DNA of 24,522 nt from CAYNYF01 sp964401385. Its GTDB lineage: Bacteria; Planctomycetota; Phycisphaerae; SM23-33. This document shows, in pieces, positions 9,006 through 17,510 of the stretch. The DNA lies in contig CAYNYF010000066.1 of the NCBI GenBank assembly GCA_964401385.1, forward strand, positions 1-24,522, in the 5' to 3' direction. Positions within the stretch are counted from its first letter, which is position 1. Every line of letters begins with the position of its first letter. Made by a program: the position numbers and the translations under genes. The notes beneath the pieces were generated by a model. It saw only the letters and a program-made list of their open reading frames with translations. It searched no databases and was not told the origin of the DNA.

Positions 9006-11219
9006 CTAGCTCTCTGGCGTGCCCCGGGCGATCAGTCGCTTGGCCCGCAGGACTTCGGCGACGGACCAGGCCTGGGCGATGCACCCGGCCGGGGCGTGCG
9101 GCGGGTCGCCGTCGAAGATTTCCGATATGAAGCCGACCCCGGCCTGGGCGAGGTGCTCGTCGAGCGCAGCCAGCCAGCCGCCGGCCTCGGCCCGGCTCTG
9201 CGGGGAGAAGCCCTCCACCTTCAGGTGGGCCTCCACGAACGGACCCATCAGCCACGCCCAGACGGTGCCCTGGTGGTACGCCAGGTCGCGCGACTCCCAA
9301 CTGATGCCGTAGTGGCCGCGGTACCGCCGGTCTTTGGGCGGGAGCGTCCGCAGCCCGTAGGGGGTCAGCAGCTCGGACCGGACGGCCGCGACGACGCCGC
9401 GCTGCTGGGCCGGCGGCAGCGGGCAGTGCGGTAGGGCAACGGCCAGGATCTGGTTGGGGCGGATGCTGGCGTCTTTGAGCGGGCCGTTGACGCAGTCGTA
9501 CAGGCAGCCGGCCTGCTCGTTCCAGAAGGTGGCGGCAAAGGCGGCCCCGACGCGCCCGGCCAGGTCGGCGTAGAACTTGCCGCGCTCGTCCTGGCCGCGC
9601 CGCCGGGCGGCGATCCGCAGGGCCGCGTGCCACAGGGCGTTAACCTCGACGCATTTGCCGTGCCGCGGCGTGTCCGGCTCGCCGGCGAGCTTCACGTCCA
9701 TCCAGGTCAACTGCGTGTCCTTGTCTCCGCCGGCGAGCAGCCCGTCGGCGTCGGCGCGGATGCCGAAGCGGGCGCCGTCGTGATACGCCCGGAGGATTTG
9801 CTCCACCGGGCCGGCCAGATCGTTTCCCCATGCCGCCTCGTCGCCGGTTGCGGCGACGTACCGGTCGGCGGCGACGACGAACCAGAGCGAGGCGTCGATG
9901 CTGTTGTAGTGCGGCCGGCCGTCGCGCTCATCGAACCGGTTCGGCACCATTCCCCTGTCAATGGCCTCGGCGAAGGTCCGCAGGACTTGCAGGGCGGCGT
10001 CGTGGCGGCCGGTCTCCAGCAGCAGCCCGGGCAGGGCGATCATCGCGTCCCGCCCCCAGTCGGCGAACCAGTGATAGCCGGCGACGATGGTCGTGCCCGG
10101 ATGCGCGTTGCGGCGCTTCCGGGCGACGACGAACGCGTCGGTAGCCACTGCCAGTCGTCGCGTGGCCTCGTCGGCGCCGGTCCCGAGGGCATCGACGATC
10201 CGCACCAGACGCCGACGCTTCTGGTCGACGGCGGCGTCGAAGTGGACCCCCTTCGGGTCAGTCAGGGATGCGGTCAACTGCACCGGCCTCTGCGGCGTCA
10301 GTTCGGCGTCGAACCAGCCGGGGGTGTACAAGTCCTCCAGGCCTTCCTGGCCGCGGGCGAGATCGCCCCGGTAGCGGAATCGATACCACCACTGCGGGTC
10401 GTCGTGGAATCGTGCTCGCTGGACCTTTCCCGGCGCGGCTGTGCCGGGCGGCGCCGCCGCGACTGCGATGTGCACCGCGTGGCCGGCCGTGCCGTCGGCT
10501 CCGGCTCCGCCCGTTTCCGACGCGCGTGCGGGCGAGTCGGCACGCGCGGATGCTTCGGCTTGGCGGTCCGGCGGCGCCGTCCCCGGCGGGGTCGCCGGCC
10601 GGTCCTCGACGCGGATCTCGTCGTGATAGTGCAGGTAGGTTATCTGCCCGGGCAGACGCACCCGGCGCAGGCCGTGCTGGTCTCGCAGGGCCAGGAACGG
10701 CCAGATCCGCAGACGAGCCTTCTCCGGCCGGAGCAGGCGGTAGCGGACGGCGACGGCGTTGGCCGTCTCGGACAGGATGATTTCCTTGATGACCTCGGCG
10801 CCGTCGCAGCGGTAGACGAAGGTTGCGGCCAGGTCGTTGCGAAATTCGACCAGGCTCGACCGGCAGTCGGGCGAAAACTTGCCCACGAACTCAAACGTCG
10901 TCAGGTCGAAGGCCCTCTCCTCGCCGGCGGCGTTGGTCAGGACCAACTGATCCATCAGGCAGCTCAGGGCGACGATGCGTCCGGCGGGCGGACGCGTCGC
11001 CGCGACCAGCAGCCCGTGATACCGGCGCGTGTTGGCGCCGATCACGGTCGAGGAGGCGTACGCCCCGATCCTGTTGGCCAGCAGCCATTCCCGCCCGAGC
11101 AAGTCGCCGGCGTCTGCCTGGCAGGGCACGACGATGGGGGCGGGCAGGCCCGCGCCCGGCGCCGCTGCGCCGGCGTCCGCCTCCGGCGGATGGGAGCTGC
11201 GTTGTTGGCCGCGTGTCAT
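9006..11219 (-). CDS. Glycogen debranching enzyme, archaeal type (GH133-like)
   Basis: 737 residues. The N-terminal domain (about 38-330) matches the GDE_N family (EWLLANRIGAYASSTV, NTRRYHGLL). The C-terminal alpha/alpha-barrel (about 345-730) is the amylo-alpha-1,6-glucosidase domain with GYHWFADWGRDAMIALPG at 381-398, followed by VPNRFDE and YNSIDASLW. It removes alpha-1,6 branches from glycogen in the cytosol. A low-complexity Ala/Pro/Asp/Gly insertion (about 207-262) interrupts the N-terminal domain and is probably an exposed loop. The gene lies downstream of the GH57 and glycosyltransferase genes on the same strand, which supports a role in alpha-glucan turnover. ATG at 11219 is preceded by a weak GGAT. 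Confidence 0.9.
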   Translation of the reverse strand: MTRGQQRSSHPPEADAGAAAPGAGLPAPIVVPCQADAGDLLGREWLLANRIGAYASSTVIGANTRRYHGLLVAATRPPAGRIVALSCLMDQLVLTNAAGEERAFDLTTFEFVGKFSPDCRSSLVEFRNDLAATFVYRCDGAEVIKEIILSETANAVAVRYRLLRPEKARLRIWPFLALRDQHGLRRVRLPGQITYLHYHDEIRVEDRPATPPGTAPPDRQAEASARADSPARASETGGAGADGTAGHAVHIAVAAAPPGTAAPGKVQRARFHDDPQWWYRFRYRGDLARGQEGLEDLYTPGWFDAELTPQRPVQLTASLTDPKGVHFDAAVDQKRRRLVRIVDALGTGADEATRRLAVATDAFVVARKRRNAHPGTTIVAGYHWFADWGRDAMIALPGLLLETGRHDAALQVLRTFAEAIDRGMVPNRFDERDGRPHYNSIDASLWFVVAADRYVAATGDEAAWGNDLAGPVEQILRAYHDGARFGIRADADGLLAGGDKDTQLTWMDVKLAGEPDTPRHGKCVEVNALWHAALRIAARRRGQDERGKFYADLAGRVGAAFAATFWNEQAGCLYDCVNGPLKDASIRPNQILAVALPHCPLPPAQQRGVVAAVRSELLTPYGLRTLPPKDRRYRGHYGISWESRDLAYHQGTVWAWLMGPFVEAHLKVEGFSPQSRAEAGGWLAALDEHLAQAGVGFISEIFDGDPPHAPAGCIAQAWSVAEVLRAKRLIARGTPES

Positions 11220-11309
11220 GCTCGTATCCGAAATGGACCCCGAATCCGATCGAATCGTTGAGGTCTTGCCGCCGGCGCGTCCCCCGCCCGCGGCAGCCGC
11301 CGGATTGGG

Positions 11310-12515
11310 CTACCCCGACCCGGCAAGGGCGCTTTGCAGCCTCGAGCGGATGGAGTCGAGGATGTTCATGTAATTGATGTACGAATCGTACGGCGATTCG
11401 TAAGGATTGAAGTACTTGTGCACGTCCCCGTCGGAAAAGTACTTCGTGCACATGTAGTAAAAGTGATCGGAGGTCTGGAGCTTGCGCCAGTCCTCGATCA
11501 CCGACTCGTCGCCGCAGGCGCGGACCTCGTCGCTGAGGGCGTACACCTCATACAGGGCGTTGGCCTGCATGGAGTTGCCCACCCAGGCGCTGATGTCCCG
11601 CTCGGTGTCGGCCCAGGAGATCATGTGCGAGACGTCCAGCTCCCCGGAGACGGGGTAGCGGTCCATCGCCTCCGAGACGGTGAGGAAGTCGTTATCGGAC
11701 CGCTCCATGATCTTTCCCGGCAGCACGCGGAGAAAATCGAAGATGCCGGTGTCGGCCCACTGGTGCTCCCCGAAGGTCTCGTAGTCCATGAAGAGGTTAC
11801 AGACGTAGCCGTTGCCGTTGATCTGGTCGACCCATCCGGCGAACTTTTCGGCCGTCAGCGGCCATTCTTTCCAGGTGCGGTTGCCGAAGCGAAAGGCGAT
11901 GTCGTCGCTGAGGCGGTAGTTCTTCAGCAGCAGCCGCAGGTTCCGGCAGTTGGGCGGGTTGTAGGTGAAGTTCGGGCTGCGATAGCCCAGCACGTGATCG
12001 GCGCCCTCGGTGAGCACGCCCTCGAAGCCCATCTCCTCGACGGCCCTGGCCAGGTCGTTGTTGTAGGTCAGCTCGGTGTTGCGGAACACCCTGGGCGTCT
12101 GCCCGAACAGCTCGGTCATGAGCTGCCGGTGCAGTTCGGTCTGATCGATGAACTCGTCGCGCCGGTAGAGGAAGGCCAGCGAGTGGTGGTAGGTTTCGGC
12201 GATGAACTCCACGCAGCCGGTCTCGGCCAGCTCGTGGAAACTTTCCAGCGCCTCCGGGCAGTACAGGCGGAACTGCTCGATGGCCAGGCCGGTCACGGAG
12301 TAGCTGACGCGGAAGCGCCCCTCGTGGGCGCGGATCATCTCGGCGATGACGCGGTTGGCCGGAATGTAGCATTTCTCCGCGACCTTCCTGCAAATGCTGG
12401 CGTTGGCCCCGTCGTCGAAATAGTTCGTGCCGCTGTCGAAGACGCTGTAGCGTCTCAGGCGGAACGGCTGGTGCACCTGGAAGTAAAAGACTACTGAAGC
12501 CATGACGACATCCAT
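11310..12515 (-). CDS. Glycoside hydrolase family 57 protein (alpha-amylase/4-alpha-glucanotransferase type)
   Basis: 401 residues. GH57 signature regions are visible: VHQPF at 14-18 (region 1), RNTEL with the likely nucleophile Glu148 (region 3), and MDYETFGEHQ with the likely acid Asp244 (region 4). GH57 enzymes hydrolyse or transfer alpha-1,4-glucan; the ~400-residue size is that of the short alpha-amylase-like subgroup often found beside glycosyltransferase and debranching genes. There is no signal peptide, so it is cytosolic. Start could be ATG 12515 or ATG 12503; the sequence does not decide. It is separated from the upstream glycosyltransferase by a probable terminator and lies about 90 bp before the debranching gene. 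Confidence 0.92.
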   Translation of the reverse strand: MDVVMASVVFYFQVHQPFRLRRYSVFDSGTNYFDDGANASICRKVAEKCYIPANRVIAEMIRAHEGRFRVSYSVTGLAIEQFRLYCPEALESFHELAETGCVEFIAETYHHSLAFLYRRDEFIDQTELHRQLMTELFGQTPRVFRNTELTYNNDLARAVEEMGFEGVLTEGADHVLGYRSPNFTYNPPNCRNLRLLLKNYRLSDDIAFRFGNRTWKEWPLTAEKFAGWVDQINGNGYVCNLFMDYETFGEHQWADTGIFDFLRVLPGKIMERSDNDFLTVSEAMDRYPVSGELDVSHMISWADTERDISAWVGNSMQANALYEVYALSDEVRACGDESVIEDWRKLQTSDHFYYMCTKYFSDGDVHKYFNPYESPYDSYINYMNILDSIRSRLQSALAGSG

Positions 12516-12589
12516 TCCATCTTACTGGCCCGGGCCCGGGCCCCGGCCGGAGCCGCCGCAGCCGGCGGCGCTGCCCGGCGCGAACGGCT

Positions 12590-12612
12590 AAAAAATTCCC
12601 GGCGGGCGCCGG
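12590..12612 (-). terminator. Intrinsic terminator after the glycosyltransferase gene
   Basis: On the minus strand, just past the stop codon at 12617, a CCGGC/GCCGG stem with a 4-nt loop is followed by GAATTTTTT. This is a standard Rho-independent layout and the clearest one in the window. It implies that the GH57 gene has its own promoter or depends on read-through. Confidence 0.55.
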
Positions 12613-12616
12613 CGCT

Positions 12617-13975
12617 TCATGCGCTGGCGCGAACGAGGTCTTCGTACATCTTCTTGCACTGCTCGGCCGAATCCCTCCACGAGAACTTTTGCAGCTCGAT
12701 CTGACCTTGCTGGCGCAGCACCCGTTGCAGCGGCGGATGCCGCAGCACCGCGAGAATCTTGTTGGCCATCTCGTCGACGTCCCAGAAGTCCACCTTCAGC
12801 ACGTGCGTGAGCACCTCGGAAACGCCCGACTGCTTGGAGATGATCACGGGCACGTTGTGGCTGAGCGCCTCCAGCGGGGCGATCCCAAACGGCTCGGAGA
12901 CGCTGGGCATGACGTACAGGTCGGCCATCTGGAAGACCCGGGCCACGTCGTCGCCGCGCAGGAATCCGGTGAAGGTGACGTATCGTCCGATTCCCAGCTC
13001 GGCGGCCATTTCGATGGCCTCGGCGATCATGTCGCCGCTGCCGGCGATGACGAAGCGGACCTTCTTGAACTTGTCCAGGACCTTCTTGGCGGCCAGGAGG
13101 AAGTACTCCGGCCCCTTCTGCATGGTGATCCGGCCGAGGGAGAGCACGATCTTTTCGTCCCGCCGGATGGGGGAAAGCTGCACCTTCCGGTCGTTCGGCG
13201 GCTCCACGGCGTTGTAGATGACCTGGACTTTCTCGGCGGGCACGCCGTAGCGGGAAATGACGATGCTGCGGGTGAGGTAGCTGACGCAGACGACGCGGTC
13301 GGCGCCGTGCATCCCCGCCCGCTCGACGTTGTAGACCTCCTGGTTGACGTTCTCGCCGGAGCGGTCGAACTCGGTCGAGTGCACGTGCACCACCAGGGGC
13401 TTTCCGGTATAGGCCGAGGTCGCCAGCCCGGCGGGGTAAGTCATCCAGTCGTGAGCGTGAATCACGTCGAAGGTTTCGTCGCTGGCCAGCTTCACCGCCA
13501 GGCTGGCGTACCGGCTGACCTGTCCCATCAGGTCGCCGCCGTAGCCGCCGGGCCCGATCCCGGCGAAGAGCTCGGCCGGCATGTCGGAGTTTCCCAGCAG
13601 CTCGGCGACGTCGGAGAGGCCCTGCTTGCGCAGCTCCTCCAGCTTTTTCATCGCCTGCTCGTAGCCCGCCGGCGTTCCGTAGGGCTGGAGGATCGCCGGC
13701 AGCACGTGCATGGTCACGCCCGGCCGCGATGCCTCGGGCGGGCCGCCCTTTTTCGCTCGCCCGGCCTTGCCCGTCGTCCGGCGGCCCGGCTGCGTCAGCG
13801 TCGTCGGCGTCCGGAAGCTCACGTGTGAGGACGCATCGTGCGGCAGCGCCATCGGCAGCACGAACGCCACCTCCACCCCGGCCTCATTCAGTCCTCGCGT
13901 CAGCCCGGCGCAGGCCGTACCGAGACCGCCGCTGATGTACGGGGGAAACTCCCAGCCGAGCATGAAGACCTTCAT
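12617..13975 (-). CDS. Glycogen synthase-like glycosyltransferase (GT4/GT5 fold)
   Basis: 452 residues. The N-terminus KVFMLGWEFPPYISGGLGTA carries the SGGLG loop seen in glycogen and starch synthases. HAHDW (173-177) and a GT-B C-terminal domain follow, with GRITMQKGP (281-289) and the donor-sugar motif EPFGIAPLE (EX7E, Glu361 and Glu369). It probably adds glucose from a nucleotide sugar to a glucan chain. ATG 13975 is chosen over an upstream in-frame start at 14089 because AAGGAAAG precedes it and the conserved N-terminus begins there. A Lys/Gly/Pro-rich loop (about 58-85) is a likely flexible insertion. First gene of the glycogen block. GT4 versus GT5 cannot be settled by eye. Confidence 0.88.
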   Translation of the reverse strand: MKVFMLGWEFPPYISGGLGTACAGLTRGLNEAGVEVAFVLPMALPHDASSHVSFRTPTTLTQPGRRTTGKAGRAKKGGPPEASRPGVTMHVLPAILQPYGTPAGYEQAMKKLEELRKQGLSDVAELLGNSDMPAELFAGIGPGGYGGDLMGQVSRYASLAVKLASDETFDVIHAHDWMTYPAGLATSAYTGKPLVVHVHSTEFDRSGENVNQEVYNVERAGMHGADRVVCVSYLTRSIVISRYGVPAEKVQVIYNAVEPPNDRKVQLSPIRRDEKIVLSLGRITMQKGPEYFLLAAKKVLDKFKKVRFVIAGSGDMIAEAIEMAAELGIGRYVTFTGFLRGDDVARVFQMADLYVMPSVSEPFGIAPLEALSHNVPVIISKQSGVSEVLTHVLKVDFWDVDEMANKILAVLRHPPLQRVLRQQGQIELQKFSWRDSAEQCKKMYEDLVRASA

Positions 13976-14061
13976 GGTTTGTCTTTCCTTGTCTAGGCCG
14001 CCTTGCCTCAGCGAGGAACCGCTAACGATATCGGCATTGACTGCCGCCGGACTTCGCCCGC

Positions 14062-14089
14062 ATCGTAGGGGAATTTCTCTCTGCGGCAA
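14062..14089 (-). promoter_or_regulatory. Weak candidate promoter of the glycosyltransferase gene
   Basis: Minus strand TTGCCG (14089-14084), 16-bp spacer, TACGAT (14067-14062). It lies about 85 bp before the ATG at 13975, in the 160-bp gap after hemB. Modest consensus match. Confidence 0.3.
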
Positions 14090-14136
14090 TCGTACCCGCG
14101 CGTTGTCCCGCTACCGGCAGCATACGCATACCCTCG

Positions 14137-15126
14137 CTACAGCCATCCGGCCAGGGCCTCGGCGAAATATGTAATGATAAGATCGGCGCCCGCCCGCTTG
14201 ATGGCGGAGGTGAGCTCTATCGCGACCCGTCTTTCGTCGATAGCCCCGGCGGCGCCAGCCAGCCTTACCATACTATATTCGCCGCTGACCTGATAGGCTA
14301 CCAGAGGCGCATCAATTTTTTTCGCGACTTCGGCGATGACGTCGAGATAGGCCCCGGCCGGCTTGACCATGATCATGTCGGCGCCCTCGGCCAGGTCCGC
14401 CCGGGCCTCGGGGAGGACCTGCTTGGGCGCCAGCGGGTCCATCTGGTAGCTCCGGCGGTCGCCCGACTTCGGGGCCGACTCGGCCGCCTCCCGGAAGGGC
14501 CCGTACAACGAACTGGCGAACTTCACCGCGTACGCCAGGATCGGCGTCCGCTGGAAGCCCGCGGCGTCCAGGGCCGTCCGAATCGCGGCGACCTGCCCGT
14601 CCATCATCGCGGACGGAGCCACAACATCCGCCCCGGCCTGCGCTTGCGAAAGCGCCGTGCGCGTGAGCCCCACCAGCGCCGCGTCGTTGTCCACCTCCTG
14701 CCGCCCGTCGGGCAGCTCCACCAGCGGCCCGCAATGACCGTGATCGGTGTACTCGCACAAGCAGGTGTCGGCGATGACCAACTGCTCCGGGACGGCCGAT
14801 TTGATCGCCCCGATGGCCTGCTGGACCGCGCCGTCCTCCGCCCAGGCGCCGCTGCCGGAGGGGTCCTTTTCGACCGGAATCCCAAACAGCAGCACCGCCC
14901 GAATGCCCTTCTCGAAAAGGCTTGCGGCGAAATCGGCGGCGTCGGCGACGGGCCTTTGGAACTGCCCCGGCATGGATGGGATCGGTCGCCGCCGCGCCAG
15001 CGCCTCGTGAACGAATATGGGCGCGATCAATTCCGACGCGTGCAGCCGCACGCCTGCCAGCATCGACCGCAGCGTCGCGTTGTAGCGCAGCCGGCGAAGC
15101 CTTTGCCTCGGGTAGCCAGCGTTCAC
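14137..15126 (-). CDS. hemB: Porphobilinogen synthase (delta-aminolevulinate dehydratase), zinc type
   Basis: 329 residues, normal length. Condenses two 5-aminolevulinates to porphobilinogen in haem/tetrapyrrole synthesis, in the cytosol. Schiff-base lysines are in YAVKFASS (Lys202) and IMVKPAGAY (Lys255). The cysteine triad ADTCLCEYTDHGHCG (Cys122, 124, 132) marks the catalytic-zinc class rather than the magnesium class. GTG 15126 is chosen because its GTGA overlaps the stop of the upstream zinc-ribbon gene and gives the expected N-terminus RLRRLRYN; the open frame extends further upstream to 15348 but there reads through the other gene. Expression is probably translationally coupled to that gene. 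Confidence 0.95.
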   Translation of the reverse strand: MNAGYPRQRLRRLRYNATLRSMLAGVRLHASELIAPIFVHEALARRRPIPSMPGQFQRPVADAADFAASLFEKGIRAVLLFGIPVEKDPSGSGAWAEDGAVQQAIGAIKSAVPEQLVIADTCLCEYTDHGHCGPLVELPDGRQEVDNDAALVGLTRTALSQAQAGADVVAPSAMMDGQVAAIRTALDAAGFQRTPILAYAVKFASSLYGPFREAAESAPKSGDRRSYQMDPLAPKQVLPEARADLAEGADMIMVKPAGAYLDVIAEVAKKIDAPLVAYQVSGEYSMVRLAGAAGAIDERRVAIELTSAIKRAGADLIITYFAEALAGWL

Positions 15127-15452
15127 TTGCCGTTCTCCACCAGCGACAGAATCGCCACGATGCCCGCGATCGCCATCAGCGCCAGCCAGAAAAGCCAGTT
15201 CACCAGCAGCGTCTTGATCATGTACAGCCCGCCGCGGACGTACCACTTCCGGCTGTCGCGCCAACTCTGCCCGGACGGGACGATCCACTCCTTGCAGTGC
15301 GGGCATTGTTGCGTCTGTTCGTGAATCAGCTCCCCGCAGGCCGGGCACTTGGTCAGGAGGACTGCGCCGTCTTCGGCGTTTTCCGCCTTGGCCAAGTCCG
15401 CCTCGTCGGGGTATTCCTTCTCTTCCAGCGGCTTGTCGCTTGTGCGGAACAC
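15123..15452 (-). CDS. Zinc-ribbon membrane protein coupled to hemB
   Basis: 109 residues. CPACG (Cys36, Cys39) and CPHC (Cys50, Cys53) form a four-cysteine zinc ribbon, followed by a Trp/Arg-rich stretch and one transmembrane helix (about 80-103). The first 30 residues are acidic. Zinc-ribbon plus single-helix proteins of this size are common and mostly uncharacterised; no function is assigned. The gene overlaps hemB by 4 bp (GTGA). No ribosome site precedes the ATG; instead a -10 box ends 6 nt before it, so translation from a leaderless transcript is plausible. Confidence 0.7.
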   Translation of the reverse strand: MFRTSDKPLEEKEYPDEADLAKAENAEDGAVLLTKCPACGELIHEQTQQCPHCKEWIVPSGQSWRDSRKWYVRGGLYMIKTLLVNWLFWLALMAIAGIVAILSLVENGK

Positions 15453-15458
15453 GGCTCG

Positions 15459-15487
15459 ATCATATCCCCGGCCGGTCCAATCGGCAA
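15459..15487 (-). promoter_or_regulatory. Promoter of the zinc-ribbon/hemB operon, predicting a leaderless mRNA
   Basis: Minus strand TTGCCG (15487-15482), 17-bp spacer, TATGAT (15464-15459). The ATG at 15452 starts 6 nt after the -10 box, exactly where transcription would be expected to begin. Confidence 0.5.
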
Positions 15488-15603
15488 CGCCCGCTCTCGG
15501 CGCGCCGGGCCGGGATTCCGGCGGCGGAATCGCCTGCCGCGGAGGGGAAAACCGCCCGGTGCCCGTCCGGCGCCGCCGCGGCGCGCCCGGAGTCCCGCCG
15601 GGC

Positions 15604-16875
15604 TCAGCCGATGAACTTGATCTGGCCGCCGACGATGGTGGCCAGGGCCTTGCCCTGTAGCTTCCAGCCTTCGTAGGGGCAGTTTCGGCTCTTGGAGCGG
15701 AAGCGGGCGCTGCGGACGGTCCAGCGCTTCTTCGGGTCGATGACGGTGACGTCGGCGACGGCCCCCGGCGCCAGCGCGGGGATGTTTTTTCCGATGACCC
15801 TGGCCGGGCTGATGGTCATTTTGGCGATGAGCGCGGGCCAGTCCAGCAGGCGCGTCTGGATCAGGGCCTGGACGTACAGCCCAATGGCACATTCCAGCGA
15901 GAGCATTCCCCGCGGGGCCAGGCCGAACTCCAGCTCCTTCTCCTCGGCCGCGTGCGGGGCGTGGTCGGTGGCCAGGCAGTCGATCGTGCCGTCGGCCACG
16001 CCCGCCCGCACCGCCTCCACGTCGGCGGCGCCGCGCAGCGGTGGGTCGACCTTGTACACCGGGTCGTATCCGGCGCAGGCGGCGTCGGTCAGCAGCAGGT
16101 GGTGGGGGGTGGCTTCGGCCGTGACGTTGACGCCGCGAGCCTTTGCCTGGCGGATCAGCTCCACCGAGCCGGCGGCCGAGACGTGAAGCACATGGTAGGG
16201 CGAGCCCGTCCGCTCGGCCAGAACCAGGTCGCGCTGGAGCATGAGTTCCTCCCCGGCGGAGGCGATCCCGCCCAGCCCCAGCCGCACCGCCACCGCGCCG
16301 GAGTTCATGTCGCCCGCGGCCAGGTCCGGGTCCTGGCAGTGCTGCATCAGCGTGACCCCCAGCATGCCGGCGTATTGCAGGGCTCGGTACATCACGGCCG
16401 TGGAGGCGACGCCGTCGCCGTCGTCGCTGAAGGCGACCGCCCCGGCCGCCAGCATCATCCCGATCTCGGCCAGCTCCTTGCCCTCGCGGGCCTTGGTGAT
16501 GCAGCCGATGGGAAAGACCCTGGCCAAGTTGGCCTCGGCCGCTCGCTGGAGGACGTACTGAACGGCCGCCTCGTCGTCCATCGGCGGGTGCGTGTTGGGC
16601 ATGGCGCAGATCGTGGTGAAGCCGCCGGCGACGGCGGCGGCCGCGGCCGTGGCGATGGTCTCCTCCTCCTCGTGGCCCGGCTCGCGGCAATGCACGTGCG
16701 TGTCGATCAGCCCCGGGCAGACGATCTTGCCCTTGGCGTCGACGACCTGCTTGGCCTTGCCGGCGACCTTGCCGACCTGGACGATCTTCCCCCGGGCGAT
16801 GGCCACGTCCGCGACCTTGTCGAACCCCCTCGCCGGGTCAATCACGCGCCCGTTCTGGATGAGGATGTCGTTCAT
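15604..16875 (-). CDS. pyrC: Dihydroorotase, class I type
   Basis: 423 residues. Amidohydrolase-fold enzyme that cyclises carbamoyl aspartate to dihydroorotate, third step of pyrimidine synthesis. The zinc-binding pair is in DTHVHCREPG (His60, His62). SDDGDG lies near 150, LMQHCQD near 178, and the catalytic aspartate is in TDHAPH (303-308). Length and the HCREPG motif fit the long class I enzymes, not the short E. coli type. ATG 16875 is preferred over GTG 16902 because GGAAG lies 4 nt before it and MNDILIQNGRVIDP is the usual beginning. The first 16 codons are repeated at 17766, on the far side of the transposase module, so this leader is probably secondary. Last gene of the pyr cluster. 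Confidence 0.94.
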   Translation of the reverse strand: MNDILIQNGRVIDPARGFDKVADVAIARGKIVQVGKVAGKAKQVVDAKGKIVCPGLIDTHVHCREPGHEEEETIATAAAAAVAGGFTTICAMPNTHPPMDDEAAVQYVLQRAAEANLARVFPIGCITKAREGKELAEIGMMLAAGAVAFSDDGDGVASTAVMYRALQYAGMLGVTLMQHCQDPDLAAGDMNSGAVAVRLGLGGIASAGEELMLQRDLVLAERTGSPYHVLHVSAAGSVELIRQAKARGVNVTAEATPHHLLLTDAACAGYDPVYKVDPPLRGAADVEAVRAGVADGTIDCLATDHAPHAAEEKELEFGLAPRGMLSLECAIGLYVQALIQTRLLDWPALIAKMTISPARVIGKNIPALAPGAVADVTVIDPKKRWTVRSARFRSKSRNCPYEGWKLQGKALATIVGGQIKFIG

Positions 16876-16940
16876 AGTCTTCCGGTCCGAGACCGCACTC
16901 ACCTTCTCTTTGTGGCTCTGCCCCGGGACGCCTGCCGGCA

Positions 16941-17030
16941 GCCCTGAAAGGGCGTACAGAAGTTAGCCGGGGGCGTCAGCCCCCGGGCTCCGGCACCCTA
17001 CACGGGCCAGCCCCGAAGGGGCGGCAGAAG
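16941..17030 (+). repeat. Three-hairpin REP-like module, downstream copy
   Basis: Hairpin A: GCCCT-GAA-AGGGC (16941-16953). After 8 nt comes GTTAG (16962-16966), then hairpin B: CCGGGGGC-GTCA-GCCCCCGG (16967-16986). After 23 nt comes hairpin C: GCCCC-GAA-GGGGC (17010-17022), then GGCAGAAG. It has the same order and spacing as the two upstream copies, in opposite orientation and with compensatory changes in the stems. Confidence 0.75.
17008..17030. repeat. 23-bp inverted repeat, left arm of the RAYT gene bracket
   Basis: Perfect reverse complement of 17488-17510. It contains hairpin C and the following GGCAGAAG, and ends 2 bp before the transposase stop codon. Confidence 0.8.
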
Positions 17031-17031
17031 C

Positions 17032-17478
17032 CTATGCCAAAACGTACCTTTCATCGTATTGGATGCCATGCTTCCTCAGCAGGGCGACCAGTTCTTCCTC
17101 GAAGCTGACCGTCTTGTGGTGCTGCGCCTGCCGGTGAATGTATTCCTTGACGGCCGGCAGAACCGACGGCGACACGGAAAAGGCGGCGTAGCCGTCCTGC
17201 CACTGAAAACCCCGAAGATCGGGAAAGGTGTCGTGGATCCACCCGCTGGCATTGGCCTTGACTTGCCCTACGAAGCTCGCGACAGCCAGCGACGGATGGA
17301 TCCTCGCCGCCAGATGAACGTGGTCCGGCATTCCATCGGCCAGCAGGAGCTGCCCGTCGAGCTTGCGGGCGATCCCGCCCATGTACTGACAGGTTCTCTG
17401 CAATGTTTCGTCGCGCAGGAGCGCCCGGCGATCCTTGGTCGAAAACACGATGTGGTAGAACAGGCTCGTGTACGACAT
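17032..17478 (-). CDS. REP-associated tyrosine transposase (IS200/Y1-type HUH nuclease)
   Basis: 148 residues. Y1 transposase family: LFYHIVFSTKDRR at the start, HUH motif in MPDHVHL (His53 and His55), and the likely catalytic tyrosine in VKEYIHRQAQHH (Tyr113). Single-copy RAYT proteins cut single-stranded REP sequences instead of moving as classic insertion sequences. The open frame continues upstream to 17661, but that part is translated hairpin repeat. ATG 17478 has GAAGGAAA 6-8 nt upstream and begins the conserved domain. The gene runs in the same direction as the pyr operon and may be carried on its transcript. It appears intact. Confidence 0.92.
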   Translation of the reverse strand: MSYTSLFYHIVFSTKDRRALLRDETLQRTCQYMGGIARKLDGQLLLADGMPDHVHLAARIHPSLAVASFVGQVKANASGWIHDTFPDLRGFQWQDGYAAFSVSPSVLPAVKEYIHRQAQHHKTVSFEEELVALLRKHGIQYDERYVLA

Positions 17479-17487
17479 CGCCGTTTC

Positions 17488-17510
17488 CTTCTGCCGCCCC
17501 TTCGGGGCTG
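17488..17510. repeat. 23-bp inverted repeat, right arm of the RAYT gene bracket
   Basis: Perfect reverse complement of 17008-17030, located just before the transposase ribosome binding site. Confidence 0.8.

Noticed and set aside
9627..11261. 544-codon plus-strand open frame
   Set aside because: Shadow of the debranching enzyme gene; rich in Gly/Val/Asp/Arg with no domain.
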